Part shown: piece by piece, positions 32,601 to 40,132 of the stretch
How the letters are laid out: every line of letters starts with the position of its first letter
How positions within the stretch are numbered: the stretch's first letter is position 1
NCBI GenBank assembly: GCA_020846535.1
Contig: JADLDR010000031.1
Span: forward strand, 1 to 45,510
DNA length: 45,510 bases
Direction: 5' to 3'
DNA from: Armatimonadota bacterium
Lineage (GTDB): Bacteria > Armatimonadota > JADLDR01
The notes under the pieces: model-generated
The model's database searches: none
What the model saw: only the letters and a program-made list of their open reading frames with translations
What the model was told of the DNA's origin: nothing
Program-made: the position numbers and the translations under genes

Positions 32601-32629
32601 ATTATACCATAATTGACTAGAGAAGACAA
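32601..32629 (-). promoter_or_regulatory. Strong promoter of ftsH, overlapping the tilS 3' end
   Basis: On the minus strand TTGTCT (32629-32624), a 17-bp spacer and a perfect TATAAT (32606-32601). The -35 box and spacer lie within the last codons of tilS. The predicted start near 32594 gives a leader of about 26 nt to the ATG, or 41 nt to the TTG. Confidence 0.75.
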
Positions 32630-34047
32630 TCGCTGGAGACGCCGCTCGGCTCGCTTCCGCCGCTCCGGCCCGCCTCTTCGATCCTCACCCAGAGCCACCG
32701 CTGTGTCCTGCCCGTCACTTTGACAAGTTCGGAAAGGGCGATACCCGCCACCCAGACGATTTTTCCCTCATCGGCTACCACCGCCAGGCGGGGCCGCTCA
32801 CTGCGGGGGATTTTCCGGTCGATGAACAGATCATGCAGCTTTTTGCTGCCCTGCATCCCCAGCGGCTGCATCCGGTCTCCCGCCCGCCGGTTGCGGACTG
32901 TCAGCGGGCCGCGCAGCCGGTCGGCGTCGAGAACCGCTTCCCCGCTCTCAGGGAGGGGGAACGCGGCGGGACTCTCGGGCAAATACCGGGCGGTTATTTT
33001 CTGTCCGGTTTCCGGAATCACCGCTACGCCCGGAACGGCCAGAGGATAAGCGAAGGGAGCGATTTCAGGAAGGTTTACCGAGCGGGCCACTTTGAGGAAA
33101 CCGCTGTCTCCGGCCACATGCGCCAGGCCGCCGGGGAGTGTATGCTCGAACGGCAATCTTTCTCTAAAAGACGCTAAAATACCCTCGATGGTTCCAAAGG
33201 AGACGCCCATCAGATCGCCGCTGGCCGCTTCGATGGCTTTCCGGAGGAGCCGCCTTTGGAGGGCAGCCGGGAGCGCCTCGAAAACGGGCCGGGAAAATAT
33301 GGTGCGTTCCCCTGTGTGGGAGGAAACCGTATCCCGCCAGGACAGTTCGGCAGCTTCTTCCGCTATCGAAGCGTCATCGGAGAGGAGCCGGGCGAGGCGG
33401 AGGAGGGAGCGCCGGACGCCGGGATGGTATTCGCTTTCCAGGAGGGGCAGGAGCTTGTGGCGGATGCGATTTCGGAGGTAATCGGTTTTCAGGTTGGAGG
33501 GGTCTTCCCGGCAGGCCAGCCCCTCGCGCTCGCAGTAGGCGAGGATTTCGGCGCGTGAGGTTTCGATCAGAGGGCGGATATAGGGGAGGCGCACCGGGGG
33601 CATGCCTGTCAGACCTTTCGGCCCGGTTCCCCGCAGGAGATTGAGCAGAATGGTTTCGGCCTGGTCGTCCTCGTTGTGCCCCAGGGCGATTTTGTTGGCC
33701 CCGGCAGATCGGGCGGTCGCTTCCAGGAAGGCGTACCGCGCTCGCCGGGCCGCTTCCTGCACGGAGCCGCCCTGCTCCGCTTTGAGAGACAGAGTATCGG
33801 CGGCCCCTAGCGAGGCGGGCAGGCCCAGGCGCTGCGCCAGGGAACGCACGAATTCGGCGTCGTCGTCGGCATCTTTGCCGCGCAGTCCGTGGTGGAGGTG
33901 GGCCACATGGAGGGCGATGCCTGCCTCCGGGCCGATTCGCCGGAGGAAATGCAGCAGGGCGACCGAATCCGGGCCACCGGAGACGGCTGCCAGAACCCGG
34001 TCGCCGGGAGAAAGCATATCGTAGTGGGCGAGGGCGGAGGCGAACAT
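32617..34047 (-). CDS. tilS: tRNA(Ile)-lysidine synthase
   Basis: A 476-residue enzyme that attaches lysine to C34 of the AUA-reading isoleucine tRNA, an essential step in decoding. The PP-loop ATP site is SGGPDS at 23-28, followed by HLHHGLRG, the GHNEDDQAET motif, and RNRIRHKLLP, all typical. The C-terminal domain (about 370-460, GDRMQPLGMQGSKKLHDLFID) is the TilS substrate-binding domain. ATG 34047 was chosen because AGGAGG lies 5 bases before it; that site overlaps the stop of the upstream gene. tilS next to ftsH is a common gene pair in bacteria. It lies 9 bp after the ApgM-like gene. Confidence 0.95.
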   Translation of the reverse strand: MFASALAHYDMLSPGDRVLAAVSGGPDSVALLHFLRRIGPEAGIALHVAHLHHGLRGKDADDDAEFVRSLAQRLGLPASLGAADTLSLKAEQGGSVQEAARRARYAFLEATARSAGANKIALGHNEDDQAETILLNLLRGTGPKGLTGMPPVRLPYIRPLIETSRAEILAYCEREGLACREDPSNLKTDYLRNRIRHKLLPLLESEYHPGVRRSLLRLARLLSDDASIAEEAAELSWRDTVSSHTGERTIFSRPVFEALPAALQRRLLRKAIEAASGDLMGVSFGTIEGILASFRERLPFEHTLPGGLAHVAGDSGFLKVARSVNLPEIAPFAYPLAVPGVAVIPETGQKITARYLPESPAAFPLPESGEAVLDADRLRGPLTVRNRRAGDRMQPLGMQGSKKLHDLFIDRKIPRSERPRLAVVADEGKIVWVAGIALSELVKVTGRTQRWLWVRIEEAGRSGGSEPSGVSSDCLL

Positions 34048-34056
34048 GCCCACCTC

Positions 34057-35241
34057 CTAGGCAAAGAGCCGTTCGATGAGCCGGTGGCCCTTCTCGATGA
34101 AGAGCGGCCATTCCTGGGCGCAGATTTCGTCGTAGCCGAAGCGGGATCCCTGCTCCGGGACGCCGGTTCCGGCCAGCACGAAAGGAACGGGATCGTCCGT
34201 ATGGGTGCGGATAGCGATAGGGGTGGCGTGGTCAGGCAGGACGAGGATGCGGTGCCGGTCGAACTGCGCCAGCCCCTCCATCAGGGGGCCGATCACCTTC
34301 TGGTCGATATCCTCGATAGAGGCGATTTTGCCGTCGATATTGCCTTCATGCCCGGACTCGTCGGCGGCCTCGATGTGGATGAGAACGAAATCGCGGTTTT
34401 GAAGCGAATCGAGGGCATAGAGGGCCTTGCCGGTATAGTTCGTGTCCCGGTAACCGGTCGCGCCCGGCACCTCGATCACCTGAAGGCCCACCAGCCGGGC
34501 GATGCCTTTCAGGAGATCCACCGCCGAGACGACGGAGCCGGTCAGCCCGTATTGGGAGAGGAAGCTGGGCATCCTGGGAGCGCGGCCCTGGCCCCAGAGC
34601 CAGATCATGTTGGCCGGGCTTCGGCCCGAGTCGCGGCGGTGGCGGTTGATATCGTGGCCGTCCAGGACTTCCAGGGAATCCCACATCAACTGGCGGAGCA
34701 TCCCTTCCCCATCCCCGACAGGCAGGTTCGGGGCTATCGGCTCTCCCTGGATGTCGTGGGGGGGAACTGTGCGGAGGTTGTCCTTCCCCTCGCACCAGAG
34801 AAGCAGGTGGCGGTAGCCGACCCCGGGGTAAAATTGCAGCTTACGGGTTCCCAGCTTTTCCTGGACCAGCCCGATCAGGACACGGGCCTCCTCGGAGGAG
34901 ACGTGTCCGCCGCTGTAATCGAGCAGCTTTTCGCCGTCGGCGGAGACGAGGTTGCACCGGAAGGCCACATCCTCCGGGTTCATGGGAACCTGCATGCTGG
35001 CCGCTTCCAGCGGGGCGCGCCCGGAATAATAACGCGCCGGGTCGTAGCCGAGGATGGCGATATTGGCGACATCGCTTCCCGGGTAAATCCCCTCCGGCAC
35101 GGTTCGCACCCGGCCCACCGTCCCCACCCGGGCCAGCCTGTCCAGATGGGGCTTCCGGGCCACCTGAAGCGGCGTCTTATCCTTCAAATCCGCCAGAGGC
35201 CGGTCCGCCGCCCCATCGATCACCACAAGCGCGTATTTCAT
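34057..35241 (-). CDS. apgM: ApgM-like cofactor-independent phosphoglycerate mutase or proposed homoserine kinase
   Basis: A 394-residue alkaline-phosphatase-superfamily enzyme. Metal and nucleophile sites are visible: D9 in VIDGAADRP, S56 in YPGSDVAN, the DESGHEG segment, and VLPDHATPIAIRTHT. The overall pattern (TPLQVARKPHLDRLAR, SGRAPLEAASM, WLWGQGRAP, VVSAVDLLKGIA) is that of the bacterial subgroup known to be clustered with threonine genes and proposed to act as a homoserine kinase rather than a glycolytic mutase. thrC lies two genes upstream on the same strand, consistent with that idea. ATG 35241 has GGAG upstream. A 140-bp gap holding a palindromic repeat separates it from purC. The reaction is not settled by sequence. 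Confidence 0.88.
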   Translation of the reverse strand: MKYALVVIDGAADRPLADLKDKTPLQVARKPHLDRLARVGTVGRVRTVPEGIYPGSDVANIAILGYDPARYYSGRAPLEAASMQVPMNPEDVAFRCNLVSADGEKLLDYSGGHVSSEEARVLIGLVQEKLGTRKLQFYPGVGYRHLLLWCEGKDNLRTVPPHDIQGEPIAPNLPVGDGEGMLRQLMWDSLEVLDGHDINRHRRDSGRSPANMIWLWGQGRAPRMPSFLSQYGLTGSVVSAVDLLKGIARLVGLQVIEVPGATGYRDTNYTGKALYALDSLQNRDFVLIHIEAADESGHEGNIDGKIASIEDIDQKVIGPLMEGLAQFDRHRILVLPDHATPIAIRTHTDDPVPFVLAGTGVPEQGSRFGYDEICAQEWPLFIEKGHRLIERLFA

Positions 35242-35260
35242 CTGACATACTCCACCCGCT

Positions 35261-35348
35261 TGTCATTGCGAGGAGCGGTAGCGACGAAGCAATCTCCAGG
35301 CGGCTGGCAAAAACGATGTACTTCGTCGCTTCGCTCCTCGCAATGACA
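35261..35348. repeat. Palindromic repeat with 17-bp perfect arms
   Basis: TGTCATTGCGAGGAGCG (35261-35277) is exactly inverted at 35332-35348. Between them lie GCGACGAAGCAATCTCCAGG and a less regular centre. The same family is seen at 45151-45250. Similar CATTGCGAGGAGC...GAAGCAATC repeats are, from memory, widespread in bacterial intergenic DNA. As RNA it would form a stable hairpin between the purC and apgM coding regions. Confidence 0.8.
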
Positions 35349-35383
35349 GCGATATTCATGCGCAATCACAGAGCATCTTTATG

Positions 35384-36298
35384 CTACCGCGGAAGGTCCT
35401 TGCCTGTGATGCGGCGGTAGGCTTCGCGGTATTTGTCCGCGGTTTTGGAGACGATTTCTTCCGGAAGCTCGGGGGCGGGCGGCTCCTTGTTCCACTGGAT
35501 CGACTCCAGATAATCGCGGACGAACTGCTTGTCGAAGCTGGGCTGGGAGCCGCCCGGCTCGTAGACGGCGGCATCCCAGAAACGGGAGGAGTCCGGGGTC
35601 AGGGCTTCATCGATAAAGATCAGCTTCCCGTCTTTCAGGCCGAACTCGAACTTGGTGTCGGCGATGATGATGTCGCGCTGGGCGGCATGGAGGGCGGCCT
35701 GGACGTAGATCCGGACGCTCCGGTGTACCAGGTCGAAGGCTAGAGCGTCGTTCTTCATGCGCCGCCGCATCTCGTCCACGGAGATATTTTCGTCATGGCC
35801 GGCCTGCGCTTTGGTGGATGGGGTAAAGATCGGCTGGGGCAGTTTGTCGGATTCCACATAGCCCGCCTCCAGGGGAACCCCGCAGACCGTGCCGGATGTT
35901 TTGTATTCCTTCCACGCCGATCCGGAGAGGAAGCCGCGGACGACGCACTCATAGGGGATCGGCTCGGTTTTGGCGACCAGCATCGTCCTGCCGTCCAGCA
36001 GATCGCGCTGTTCGGCGATTCCGGGCAGGCCGGTGCGCCGGATGATGTCATCGATATCGGCGCTGATGACGTGATTCGGGCAGATCTGCCGGGTGTGGTC
36101 GAACCAGAAGGCCGACAACTGGGTCAGCACGCGCCCCTTGTCGGGAATGCCGTTCGGCAGCACCACATCGAAGGCGGAAATGCGGTCGGTCGCCACGATC
36201 AGGAGCGGTTCTCCCAGATCGTAGACATCGCGCACCTTGCCGGTCGCAAAGGGCTTGAGGCCCGGAATCCGGGTCGAGAGAACGACGGGACGAGACAT
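35384..36298 (-). CDS. purC: Phosphoribosylaminoimidazole-succinocarboxamide synthase
   Basis: A 304-residue SAICAR synthetase of purine synthesis, which joins aspartate to CAIR with ATP. Typical motifs: GKVRDVYDLG (20-29), VATDRISAFDVVLPNGIPDKG, VVRGFLSGSAWKEY, LPQPIFTPSTKAQAGHDENIS, and DTKFEFG with IDEALTPDSSRFW. The length is that of the long (yeast-like) subgroup. ATG 36298 is preceded by a full AAGGAGG. It follows thrC after 12 bp, so thrC-purC are probably one transcript, likely continuing into the ApgM-like gene and tilS. Confidence 0.95.
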   Translation of the reverse strand: MSRPVVLSTRIPGLKPFATGKVRDVYDLGEPLLIVATDRISAFDVVLPNGIPDKGRVLTQLSAFWFDHTRQICPNHVISADIDDIIRRTGLPGIAEQRDLLDGRTMLVAKTEPIPYECVVRGFLSGSAWKEYKTSGTVCGVPLEAGYVESDKLPQPIFTPSTKAQAGHDENISVDEMRRRMKNDALAFDLVHRSVRIYVQAALHAAQRDIIIADTKFEFGLKDGKLIFIDEALTPDSSRFWDAAVYEPGGSQPSFDKQFVRDYLESIQWNKEPPAPELPEEIVSKTADKYREAYRRITGKDLPR

Positions 36299-36310
36299 GC
36301 AAGCCTCCTT

Positions 36311-37372
36311 TCAGGATTGGATCGCTTTCATCACATCTTCCATAGCCGGCGCAATGACGGTCGGGGCGGGGGAGGATTTGATGGCCCGGTCCGGGTCCTT
36401 GAGGCCGTGCCCGGTCAGCGTGCAGACAATGACGGCCCCGTCTTCCAGGCCGCTGCCGCCTGCAAATCGTTTGAGCAGCCCGGCGACCGAGGCGGCGGAG
36501 GCAGGCTCGCAGAAAACGCCCTCCAGTCCGGCCAGCAGGCGGTAGGCTTCCACGATCTCCTCATCCGTCACGCAGGCGATCTCCCCGCCCGATTCGTCGC
36601 GGGCGGCGATGGCGCTCTGCCAGCTCGCGGGGTTGCCGATGCGAATGGCTGTCGCCAGGGTCTGCGGGTTCGCCACCGGCTTGCCGGTCACCAGAGGGGC
36701 CGCTCCTGCGGACTGAAAGCCCATCATGCGCGGCAGCTTTTCGATTTTGCCGTGCCGTGCGTATTCCTTATAGCCCTTCCAGTAGGCAGTGATGTTGCCC
36801 GCGTTGCCCACCGGGATGCAGTGGTAATCCGGCGCTCTGCCCAGCCGGTCGCAAATCTCGAAGGCCGCCGTTTTCTGGCCTTCGATACGGTAGGGGTTGA
36901 TGGAATTGACCAGGGTGATGGGGTATCGGTCGGTGATATCGCGCACCAGATTCAGCGCGTCGTCGAAGTTGCCTTCCACGGCCAGCACCTGCGCCCCGTG
37001 CATCATGGCCTGGGAGAGCTTGCCCAGGGCCACCTCGCCTTTGGGAAGGAGTACCATACACTTCAGCCCGGCGCGGGCGGAGTAGGCCGCCGCCGATGCG
37101 GAGGTGTTGCCTGTCGAGGCGCACATGACCGCTTTTGAGCCTTCTTCGACGGCTTTGGAGATCGCCATGGTCATCCCCCGGTCTTTGAACGAGCCGGTGG
37201 GGTTCGCCCCTTCGTATTTCAGATAAACATGAACCCGTCCCCCCAGCATTTCGGACAGGCGGCGGGCTTCGATGAGAGGCGTGTCGCCTTCCAGGAGGGT
37301 CACCACAGGCGTCTTCTCGGAAACTGGCAAATAAGATCGATAGGCGGCAATCAGACCGGGCCAGGTAGCCAT
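36311..37372 (-). CDS. thrC: Threonine synthase
   Basis: A 353-residue PLP enzyme that makes threonine from O-phosphohomoserine. PLP lysine is K63 in [14 protein letters not shown] (55-68); phosphate-binding [18 protein letters not shown] and [17 protein letters not shown] are also typical, and the C-terminal TGHGLKDPD motif separates it from threonine dehydratase. The length is that of the short, bacterial-type class. ATG 37372 has AGAAGG 8 bases upstream. It is the first gene behind the promoter at 37.4 kb. No classical thrB or homoserine dehydrogenase gene is in the window. Confidence 0.95.
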   Translation of the reverse strand: MATWPGLIAAYRSYLPVSEKTPVVTLLEGDTPLIEARRLSEMLGGRVHVYLKYEGANPTGSFKDRGMTMAISKAVEEGSKAVMCASTGNTSASAAAYSARAGLKCMVLLPKGEVALGKLSQAMMHGAQVLAVEGNFDDALNLVRDITDRYPITLVNSINPYRIEGQKTAAFEICDRLGRAPDYHCIPVGNAGNITAYWKGYKEYARHGKIEKLPRMMGFQSAGAAPLVTGKPVANPQTLATAIRIGNPASWQSAIAARDESGGEIACVTDEEIVEAYRLLAGLEGVFCEPASAASVAGLLKRFAGGSGLEDGAVIVCTLTGHGLKDPDRAIKSSPAPTVIAPAMEDVMKAIQS

Positions 37373-37414
37373 AACGAAAACCTTCTTTCAATGAAATGGG
37401 TTGGAATCGACAAT

Positions 37415-37443
37415 ACTATACCACAAAACGCCCGGCAAGGCAA
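37415..37443 (-). promoter_or_regulatory. Promoter of thrC-purC
   Basis: On the minus strand TTGCCT (37443-37438), a 17-bp spacer and TATAGT (37420-37415). The predicted start near 37408 gives a leader of about 36 nt. No attenuator or T-box like structure is seen in this short leader. Confidence 0.65.
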
Positions 37444-37559
37444 TGGAGGGAAACCGGAGGCAGAGGCAGGCAATTGCCATGCCTTGCGGAACACCGCAAA
37501 CGCTCTGCCTTGGATGCAGGGCCTCGTCTAAAGAGCAATTCCCTTCCGGACAGCAGCGA

Positions 37560-38030
37560 TTATTTCGGATATATCCCCGCCAGCTTCATCAGGCCGCCGT
37601 GCAGTTTGTGAAACCAGGGGGAGCGCGGGAGGAACATGAACATGCAGTAGCCGGTGATCAGATTCAGCCCCTGCTCCTCAGCCCGGAAGATGGCCCGGGT
37701 GCCCGAAACGCCTCCGGCGATGTGCCGGTGGATCCAGATATCCCGAATGCCCGCCTCCACGCAGTCGAGGACGGCCTGCTCGGTGCTGTCCGCTGGCAGG
37801 AGCAGGACGGCCCTGTCGGGAGCCGGCTCGATCTCCCGCAGGTGAAGGTAGCATTTCATGCCATCGATCTCCGCCGCGTTGGGGTTGACCGGGTAGGCTT
37901 CATAACCGTGTTTGACCAGTTCGCGGAAGAGCAGGCGCGAATATTCCTTTTCGCTACGCGACACCCCGACCACGGCGATGCGCTTCCCTGCCAAAAAGTC
38001 GTTTATGCGCTGGCGCGTGACTTTTGCCAT
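37560..38030 (-). CDS. CoA-binding (YccU-like) Rossmann protein
   Basis: A 156-residue single-domain protein of the CoA_binding_2 type. The Rossmann start IAVVGVSRSEKEYSRLLFREL (about 18-38) and GYEAYPVNPNAAEIDGMKCY are characteristic, followed by strand-helix repeats and IWIHRHIAGG. These small proteins bind CoA or a nucleotide; their job is not established. Of three consecutive ATG codons at 38036-38030 the last was chosen because AGGAGT lies at normal spacing before it. It stands alone upstream of thrC on the same strand. Confidence 0.85.
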   Translation of the reverse strand: MAKVTRQRINDFLAGKRIAVVGVSRSEKEYSRLLFRELVKHGYEAYPVNPNAAEIDGMKCYLHLREIEPAPDRAVLLLPADSTEQAVLDCVEAGIRDIWIHRHIAGGVSGTRAIFRAEEQGLNLITGYCMFMFLPRSPWFHKLHGGLMKLAGIYPK

Positions 38031-38309
38031 CATCATACTCCTTGCCGTTTGCATAGGAGCGATATCTTCCGCCGCGCCCTGCGGCGATTCCCTCCGAAGG
38101 CCCTTTCCAGACTCCGCCGTCGAAGGAAGCGATCCAGACCGCCTTATTGTCCTTGTTGGCGGGCCGGGGCGGGCCCTCGGCGCAAAGCCGAAGGCGTCGA
38201 GCCGAACTTGCACTTTTTTTTGCGAAAAGCAGGTATTTTTACCGGCAAACGGGCGTATTTTCCCCAAAAACAGGTATTTCTACTTGTAGATATTCATTTC
38301 GATTCTTGT

Positions 38310-38457
38310 TAAAATAACTCAAGTTGCCACCTAACCTGGGGCCAGTCCCGTTTTCCGCTGTAGGGGCGCGATTCATCGCGCCCAACGGCCTGGCAGGGCG
38401 CGATGAATCGCGTCTCATAGACCTCAACCCGGGTAGGTAGCGACTTGGGTTAAAATA
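38310..38457. repeat. Short insertion-like repeat with exact 7-bp flanking direct repeats
   Basis: The body is 38317-38450 (134 bp), beginning ACTCAAGTTGCCACCTAACC and ending GGTAGCGACTTGGGT. TAAAATA lies exactly on each side (38310-38316 and 38451-38457). The interior again has GGGGCGCGATTCATCGCGCCC and a CGCGATGAATCGCG partner. It shares ends, size and interior with the element at 5.5 kb. Together with the preceding AT-rich stretch it fills the gap 38031-38491, which holds no gene. Confidence 0.75.
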
Positions 38458-38491
38458 GATGCGGTGACCCGAACAAAAAGGAGATGGCCAA

Positions 38492-39157
38492 ATGAGACGG
38501 ATCGCCGGATTGTATGCAGGATGGCTTCTACTTGTTTTACTGTGCATTGCTGCCCCGGGCGCGCATGCCGATGTGACCTTCAATTTCGACTCGATATTGA
38601 CCGGGGATACCCCGGCAGGATCGACGCCGTGGGCCACCCTGACCCTGATCGATGTGTTCGGAGGCGTTGAAGGAAAGCTGAAGAACAACATGACAGGCAC
38701 TTCCCAGTTCATCACTTTCCTGAAGCTGAACCTGAATCCGTTCGTTGCCGATATTGCGGGTTCCTCCAGCGATCCCCAGGTGACAGGCTTTTCGTTCGGT
38801 TCGGATTTCAACACCGATGCCGGGGAAAAGTTCGATGTGGTGGTGGATTTTGAAAATTCCAATGCTGGGGATCGCCTGAATCCCGGTGACACGGCCATCT
38901 TCAAATTCACCGGAACCGGCCTGACCGCCAGCAATTTTCTGGCCTTCGCCACTCCGAACGGCGGGAATCCGAAGGACGTATTGGGCTTGATCCACATTCA
39001 AGGGATCGAGCCGGACGGTTCCTCCAAGGTCAGGCCGTCTATCGGCCAGGAGCCTGGCGGCAATCCCGTTCCCGAGACTTCCTCCCTGCTGGTGTTGGGA
39101 AGCTCCAGCATCGGCGCTCTGGGCTACCTGATCGGCCGCAGGCGCAACACCCTGTAG
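38492..39157 (+). CDS. PEP-CTERM surface protein
   Basis: A 221-residue secreted protein: signal peptide to about 26 (cleavage after AHA), a beta-rich body with many Asn, Gly and Thr, and a C-terminal sorting tail with VPETSS (193-198), a hydrophobic helix LLVLGSSSIGALGYLIG, and the basic end RRR. PEP-CTERM proteins are processed by an exosortase and often end in the surface or exopolysaccharide matrix; no exosortase gene is present here. ATG 38492 has AAGGAG at 8-9 bp. The body has no recognised enzyme motif. It ends at a strong terminator shared with the convergent S66 peptidase gene. Confidence 0.85.
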   Translation: MRRIAGLYAGWLLLVLLCIAAPGAHADVTFNFDSILTGDTPAGSTPWATLTLIDVFGGVEGKLKNNMTGTSQFITFLKLNLNPFVADIAGSSSDPQVTGFSFGSDFNTDAGEKFDVVVDFENSNAGDRLNPGDTAIFKFTGTGLTASNFLAFATPNGGNPKDVLGLIHIQGIEPDGSSKVRPSIGQEPGGNPVPETSSLLVLGSSSIGALGYLIGRRRNTL

Positions 39158-39176
39158 CCGTTTGCGTTGTTGCCAT

Positions 39177-39207
39177 AAAAGCCCCAGGCTGAGCCTGGGG
39201 CTTTTTT
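39177..39207. terminator. Bidirectional intrinsic terminator
   Basis: GCCCCAGG (39181-39188) pairs with CCTGGGGC (39194-39201) around CTGAG; TTTTTT follows on the plus strand and AAAA precedes it, giving a T run on the minus strand too. It separates the convergent PEP-CTERM and S66 peptidase genes, whose stop overlaps the T run. Confidence 0.9.
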
Positions 39208-40132
39208 ATCGGACGGCGGATTCGAGGATCGTCAGCGCGCAGTCGTCGGCGTCCAATCGCGCGCGGCAGCCGACCGGAAGGGTGAGGGGATGGTCGACGT
39301 GGCCTATGGGATAGGCGCACAGAGCCGGTTTCCCGAAGGGAGCCAGGATATCGGTGTAAATATCGTCCAGGCCCAGGAACGGCTCCGGGCTTTCGGGGGA
39401 AGGGTGGGGGAAGTGGCCGAGGAGAAAGCCTGCCGCCTCTTCCAGCTTCCCGGCCAGCTTCAGTTGGGTGAGCATCCTGTCCACGCGCCAGGGTTCTTCA
39501 TGGAGGTCTTCCAGGAAGAGGATGTGGCCGGAGGTCTCGATTTCCCAGGGAGTGCCCAGGCTGCTGGCCACCAGGCACAGGCAGCCCCCGACCAGCGGGC
39601 CTTCCGCAGAGCCGCCGACCAGGGTGTAGGGCGCGGCGCGGCCTGAATCGAAGGCAAGCTGCCGGGGAACAGGCGTATCTGTCAGGGCGTCCCAGAGCGA
39701 TTGACCGGCGAAGGCGTCCAGAGAGGGCATCTCGGCGGCAGGCATCGGGCCGTGGAAGGTGGGAAATCCGCACTCTCGCCGCAAGGACAGATGGAGGGAT
39801 GTGATATCGCTGTAGCCCAGGAAAATCTTCGGGTGAGCGGCGATGGCCGGATAATCCAGATGCTCCAGGAGGCGGATCGAGCCGTAGCCGCCCCGGGCGC
39901 AGAAAACGGCCCGCACCTCCGGGTCGGCGAACATGGCGGCCATATCGGCGGCCCGGTCGGGATCGCTGCCCGCCAGGTAGCCCCGCCGGTCGGAGAGGTG
40001 CGGGGCCGTTTTGACCCGGTAGCCTCTGGCTTCCAGGCAGGCGATCCCGCGCTCCAATTTCGCCGGATCGGGCGGGCTGGCGGGAGCGATGAGGCCGATG
40101 GTGTCCCCGGGCCGGAGGGCGGACAGCTTCAT
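39206..40132 (-). CDS. LD-carboxypeptidase family protein (peptidase S66)
   Basis: A 308-residue S66 serine peptidase, a group that includes LdcA (murein tetrapeptide recycling) and MccF-like immunity enzymes. The triad is visible: S108 in FLGYSDIT, E208 in ILFLEDLHEEPWRVDRM, H278 in YPIGHVDHPLTLPVG; the oxyanion segment CARGGYGS (78-85) is also clear. No signal peptide, so a cytoplasmic recycling role is likely. The start overlaps the stop of the upstream 944-residue protein gene (ATGA), suggesting coupled translation, although their functions have no obvious link. Confidence 0.9.
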   Translation of the reverse strand: MKLSALRPGDTIGLIAPASPPDPAKLERGIACLEARGYRVKTAPHLSDRRGYLAGSDPDRAADMAAMFADPEVRAVFCARGGYGSIRLLEHLDYPAIAAHPKIFLGYSDITSLHLSLRRECGFPTFHGPMPAAEMPSLDAFAGQSLWDALTDTPVPRQLAFDSGRAAPYTLVGGSAEGPLVGGCLCLVASSLGTPWEIETSGHILFLEDLHEEPWRVDRMLTQLKLAGKLEEAAGFLLGHFPHPSPESPEPFLGLDDIYTDILAPFGKPALCAYPIGHVDHPLTLPVGCRARLDADDCALTILESAVR

